From assembly GCA_017444505.1 (NCBI GenBank), contig JAFSWK010000170.1:1-8080 (forward strand): a stretch of DNA of 8,080 nucleotides. Direction: 5' to 3'. The stretch is from Rhodocyclaceae bacterium (lineage in GTDB: Bacteria; Pseudomonadota; Gammaproteobacteria; Burkholderiales; Rhodocyclaceae). The notes beneath the pieces are model-generated. The model searched no databases and was not told where the DNA came from. It was given only the letters and a program-made list of their open reading frames with translations. Below, piece after piece: positions 5,015 to 8,080 of this stretch. Every line of letters begins with the position of its first letter. Position 1 is the stretch's first letter. The position numbers and the translations under genes are program-made.

Positions 5015-8000
5015 ATGTCCCATTCCCCCTCTGTCACCACGAACGCACCGCAAACGCTTCATCCATTGGGGTTTTCCGGTCGCATTGCCGCCTTTTTTCA
5101 GCGCGCACAAATCACCCCTTTGCTGGCGCTTCTGGCGCTATTGCTCGGTTTGTTTGCCATTGGGGTAACGCCGCGCGAAGAAGAGCCGCAGATTAACGTC
5201 ACCATGGCCAATGTGCTGATTCCCTTTCCGGGGGCATCTGTACATGATGTGGAGCAAATGGTCGCCATCCCGGCAGAGCAGGTATTGAGCCAGATTCTGG
5301 GGGTGGAGCATGTAATGACGGTGTCGCAGCCTGGGCTGGCGGTGGTAACGGTGCAATTTCAGGTAGGCGTTGGGCGCACCGAGGCGCTGGTGCGGCTGTA
5401 TGACACGGTGCATTCCCATGCGGACTGGCTGCCCGCAGGGCTAGGCACACTCACGCCCATCATCAAGCCCAAGGGCATTGATGATGTGCCGATTGTTACA
5501 TTGACCTTGTATAGCGAAAACGACACTACCGGCGCCTTTGAGCTGGAGCGCGTCGCCCACAGCATGGAAGCTGACCTGAAACGGGTGCCCGGCGCGCGCG
5601 AAGTAACCACGATTGGCGGCCCCGGGCGCGCAGTGATGGTGGAAATTGACCCGGCGCGTCTGAGTAGCGTGGGACTCACATTGCCCGAACTGCACCAGGC
5701 GATTCTTGCCGCGAATCTGGGTTTGCCCGTCGGCGAAATGATTACGGGCAATCAGCAGGTTCGCATTGAATCGGGCGAATTTTTGCGCGATGCGGACGAA
5801 GTAGCCGCCTTGATGGTTGGCGTGCACGAGGGCAAACCCGTATTTCTCAAGGATGTGGCGCGGGTGCGCGACGGTCCGCCGCCGCCCGCGCGCTACGTCT
5901 GGCACGGAGTGCCCGGGGCGGATGGAGAGGTGCGGGAATATCCCGCCGTCACCATCGCCATCACCAAAAAAGCGGGCGAAAACGCCATTGATGTTGCCCG
6001 CGCCGTCATCGAACGGGTGGAAGCGCTGCGCAACACCGTCATTCCTGATGAAGTGCGGGTGGCGGTGACACGCAACTATGGCGCATCGGCCAACGACAAG
6101 GCGCAAACGCTGATGAAAAAGCTGCTGTTTGCCACGCTCTCGGTGGTGGCGCTGGTGTTTTTCGCGCTCGGTCGGCGGGAAGCGGCCATCGTCGGTGCCG
6201 CAGTGGTGCTGACCTTGACCGTCACCTTGTTCGCCTCGTGGGCGTGGGGCTTTACGCTCAACCGTGTGTCGCTGTTCGCGCTGATTTTTTCCATCGGCAT
6301 TTTGGTCGATGATGCCATTGTGGTGGTCGAAAACATTCACCGCCACCAGCAGCTTCATCCCGGCAAATCGTTGATGGAAATCATCCCGGGCGCAGTCGAC
6401 GAAGTGGGCGGCCCGACCATTCTGGCCACCCTCACCGTCATCGCCGCGCTGCTGCCGATGGCGTTCGTCAGCGGTTTGATGGGACCGTACATGAGTCCGA
6501 TTCCGATCAACGCCAGCATGGGCATGTTGCTTTCCCTGGCGGTCGCTTTCATCGTCACCCCCTGGCTTGCCCGGCTTTGGATGAAGGCCGCCCCCGCCCA
6601 CGCGCCCACAGAAGACAATGCCTCCCACGCCGGGCTGACGGCGCGGATTGCGCCCGTCTTTGCGCGCATTTTCCGTCCCTTGCTCGATGAAGAGCGCGGC
6701 GCGCGCAACCGCAGCCTGTTGGCGCTCGGCGTTGTGTTGCTCATCGCCGCATCACTGGCGCTGCCGCTCATCGGACTGGTGCAACTAAAAATGTTGCCCT
6801 TCGATAACAAATCCGAATTTCAGGTCATCGTCGACATGCCCGTGGGCACGCCGCTGGAACAAACCGCCGCCGTACTGCACGAACTCGGCGCCTATCTGGC
6901 AAGTGTGCCCGAAGTCACCGACTATCAGGCATACGCAGGCAGCTCCGCGCCCATCAACTTTAACGGCCTGGTGCGCCAATACGATTTGCGCACCGGTGCC
7001 AACATGGGTGATTTGCAGGTCAATCTGCAAGACAAATCCGCCCGCCGCGAACAAAGTCACGCCATTGCCTCACGGCTGCGGCCCGCGCTGCAAAAGATTG
7101 GCGCGCGTTTTGGCGCGAACGTCAAAGTGGTGGAAGTCCCGCCGGGGCCGCCCGTGCTCTCGCCCATCGTGGCCGAAATTTACGGCCCCGATGAAGCCGG
7201 GCGACAAGCGCTCGCCCAGTCTGTACGCGCTGTCTTTGAGCGCACCGCAGGCGTGGTCGACGTAGATGACAGCGGCATCGCCCCCGCCCCCAGACAAACG
7301 CTGCGGATAGACCGGCGCAAGGCGGCTTTGCTGGGCATCTCGCAGCAAGACATCGTGCGCACGCTGCGCGCAGCGCTTGCGGGCGATGCGAGCACCTTCT
7401 TGCATGATGAGAGCAAATACCCGGTTGCCGTAGTGCTGCAACTGCCGCCGCAGCAGCACGGAGATTTGGACGCCCTGCTGCAACTGACCGTGCGCAGCGC
7501 GCAAGGCAAGCCCGTGCCCATCCGCGAGCTGGTCACGCTGAATACGCAAAAACAAGAAGCGCCGGTCTATCACAAGGATTTGCTGCCGGTGAATTTTGTC
7601 ACCGGCGACATGGCCGGCGCGATTGACAGCCCTCTCTACGGCATGTTCCAGATGCGCCAAGCCATCACGCAAATCGCCACACCCAATGGCGGCGCATTGC
7701 AGGAATACTTCATCGGCCAGCCCTCGGATGTCTGGCGCGACTACGCGCTGAAATGGGATGGCGAATGGCAAATCACCTATGAAACCTTCCGCGACATGGG
7801 CATTGCCTACGGCGTGGGGCTGGTGCTCATCTACCTCTTGGTGGTGGCTCATTTTGGTTCTTATTTGACTCCGCTCGTCATCATGGCGCCGATTCCGCTC
7901 ACCCTCATCGGTGTCATGCCGGGGCACGCCCTGCTGGGCGCGCAATACACCGCCACCAGCATGATTGGCATGATTGCGCTGGCCGGCATCATCGTGCGCA

Positions 8001-8080
8001 ACTCCATCTTGCTGGTGGACTTCATCAAGTTGCAAGTGCGCGCGGGCATCGCCTTCCCGCGCGCCATCGTGCACTCGGCC
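5015..8080 (+). CDS. RND-family efflux permease, C-terminus beyond the window
   Basis: Proton-driven inner-membrane pump of the AcrB superfamily. The frame is open from ATG 5015 to the right edge (1022 codons); by alignment with AcrB about 80 residues with the last membrane helices are missing. TM1 (about 33-51) is followed by TPREEEPQI (52-60). After the first periplasmic loop come TM2-TM6 (about 370-520). TM4 carries GILVDDAIVVVEN, with Asp432 and Asp433 as the proton-relay pair. TM7 is near 567-588, and after the second loop TM8-TM10 run from about 931 to 1005. TM10 has IIVRNSILLVDF, placing Arg995 where AcrB has the essential Lys940. The TM4 pattern fits drug/hydrophobe (HAE-type) pumps and not metal (CusA-type) pumps. 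The second loop contains VTGDMAG (862-868), which I recall from a subgroup of uncharacterised RND permeases. It forms an operon with the adaptor and is probably controlled by the divergent ArsR-family protein. Confidence 0.95.
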   Translation, partial: MSHSPSVTTNAPQTLHPLGFSGRIAAFFQRAQITPLLALLALLLGLFAIGVTPREEEPQINVTMANVLIPFPGASVHDVEQMVAIPAEQVLSQILGVEHVMTVSQPGLAVVTVQFQVGVGRTEALVRLYDTVHSHADWLPAGLGTLTPIIKPKGIDDVPIVTLTLYSENDTTGAFELERVAHSMEADLKRVPGAREVTTIGGPGRAVMVEIDPARLSSVGLTLPELHQAILAANLGLPVGEMITGNQQVRIESGEFLRDADEVAALMVGVHEGKPVFLKDVARVRDGPPPPARYVWHGVPGADGEVREYPAVTIAITKKAGENAIDVARAVIERVEALRNTVIPDEVRVAVTRNYGASANDKAQTLMKKLLFATLSVVALVFFALGRREAAIVGAAVVLTLTVTLFASWAWGFTLNRVSLFALIFSIGILVDDAIVVVENIHRHQQLHPGKSLMEIIPGAVDEVGGPTILATLTVIAALLPMAFVSGLMGPYMSPIPINASMGMLLSLAVAFIVTPWLARLWMKAAPAHAPTEDNASHAGLTARIAPVFARIFRPLLDEERGARNRSLLALGVVLLIAASLALPLIGLVQLKMLPFDNKSEFQVIVDMPVGTPLEQTAAVLHELGAYLASVPEVTDYQAYAGSSAPINFNGLVRQYDLRTGANMGDLQVNLQDKSARREQSHAIASRLRPALQKIGARFGANVKVVEVPPGPPVLSPIVAEIYGPDEAGRQALAQSVRAVFERTAGVVDVDDSGIAPAPRQTLRIDRRKAALLGISQQDIVRTLRAALAGDASTFLHDESKYPVAVVLQLPPQQHGDLDALLQLTVRSAQGKPVPIRELVTLNTQKQEAPVYHKDLLPVNFVTGDMAGAIDSPLYGMFQMRQAITQIATPNGGALQEYFIGQPSDVWRDYALKWDGEWQITYETFRDMGIAYGVGLVLIYLLVVAHFGSYLTPLVIMAPIPLTLIGVMPGHALLGAQYTATSMIGMIALAGIIVRNSILLVDFIKLQVRAGIAFPRAIVHSA

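Noticed and set aside
5441..6628. 395-codon open frame on the minus strand
   Set aside because: It lies antisense inside the well-supported RND permease. Its His/Arg/Gly-rich composition has no recognisable domain, as expected for the shadow of a GC-rich coding frame.
7070..8074. 334-codon open frame on the minus strand
   Set aside because: Antisense to conserved permease sequence, including the TM8-TM10 region; low-complexity His/Arg-rich composition and no ribosome site or domain.
5015..8080. Heavy-metal (CusA/CzcA-type) RND permease
   Set aside because: TM4 and TM10 patterns (LVDDAIVVVEN and IVRNSILLVDF) match the HAE-type drug/hydrophobe group and not the metal-pump signatures.
1..8080. 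CRISPR array, tRNA, rRNA, insertion sequence or phage genes
   Set aside because: No regularly spaced repeats, no tRNA or rRNA-like conserved segments, and no transposase or phage protein motifs were seen in any frame.

Overview
This GC-rich, gene-dense window looks like the chromosome of a Gram-negative proteobacterium, most likely a betaproteobacterium. The support is a periplasmic adaptor plus RND inner-membrane pump, a glutathione reductase, a secreted subtilase with a proteobacterial-type C-terminal sorting tail, and TACAAT-type -10 boxes. The assignment is inference from gene content and style; there is no rRNA or other lineage marker here.

Layout from left to right. Positions 1-94 hold the first 31 codons of an unrecognised minus-strand gene that runs off the left edge. 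A strong, apparently bidirectional hairpin terminator (197-233) separates it from a minus-strand S8 (subtilisin-like) serine peptidase (250-1788). That peptidase has a signal peptide, a propeptide, a complete catalytic triad and a glycine-rich, hydrophobic, basic C-terminal tail. Its upstream region (1789-1928) is unusual: a run of 17 A (17 T on the coding strand) lies between two copies of an 18-bp direct repeat, at the place where the promoter -35/spacer region would be. Next, still on the minus strand, come glutathione reductase (gor, 1929-3284) and an ArsR-family regulator (3411-3743). A 172-bp divergent intergenic region (3744-3915) carries a good sigma-70-type promoter overlapped by a perfect 11-bp inverted repeat. 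On the plus strand follow an RND periplasmic adaptor (3916-5001) and, 13 bp later, an RND permease (from 5015) that is cut by the right edge at residue 1022.

How the genes may work together. The arsR regulator, gor and the divergent pump pair form a plausible regulatory neighbourhood. The regulator probably binds the inverted repeat and represses the pump operon. Its Cys-x-x-x-Cys pair in the last helix, together with the neighbouring thiol-recycling enzyme, suggests a thiol-reactive or sulfur-related signal, but the ligand and the pump substrate cannot be read from the sequence. The subtilase appears to be an independent unit whose expression could vary through slippage of the homopolymer. 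I see no CRISPR array, tRNA, rRNA, insertion sequence or phage gene. The individual families are known; the most noteworthy observations are regulatory (the homopolymer promoter and the operator architecture), not a wholly new system.
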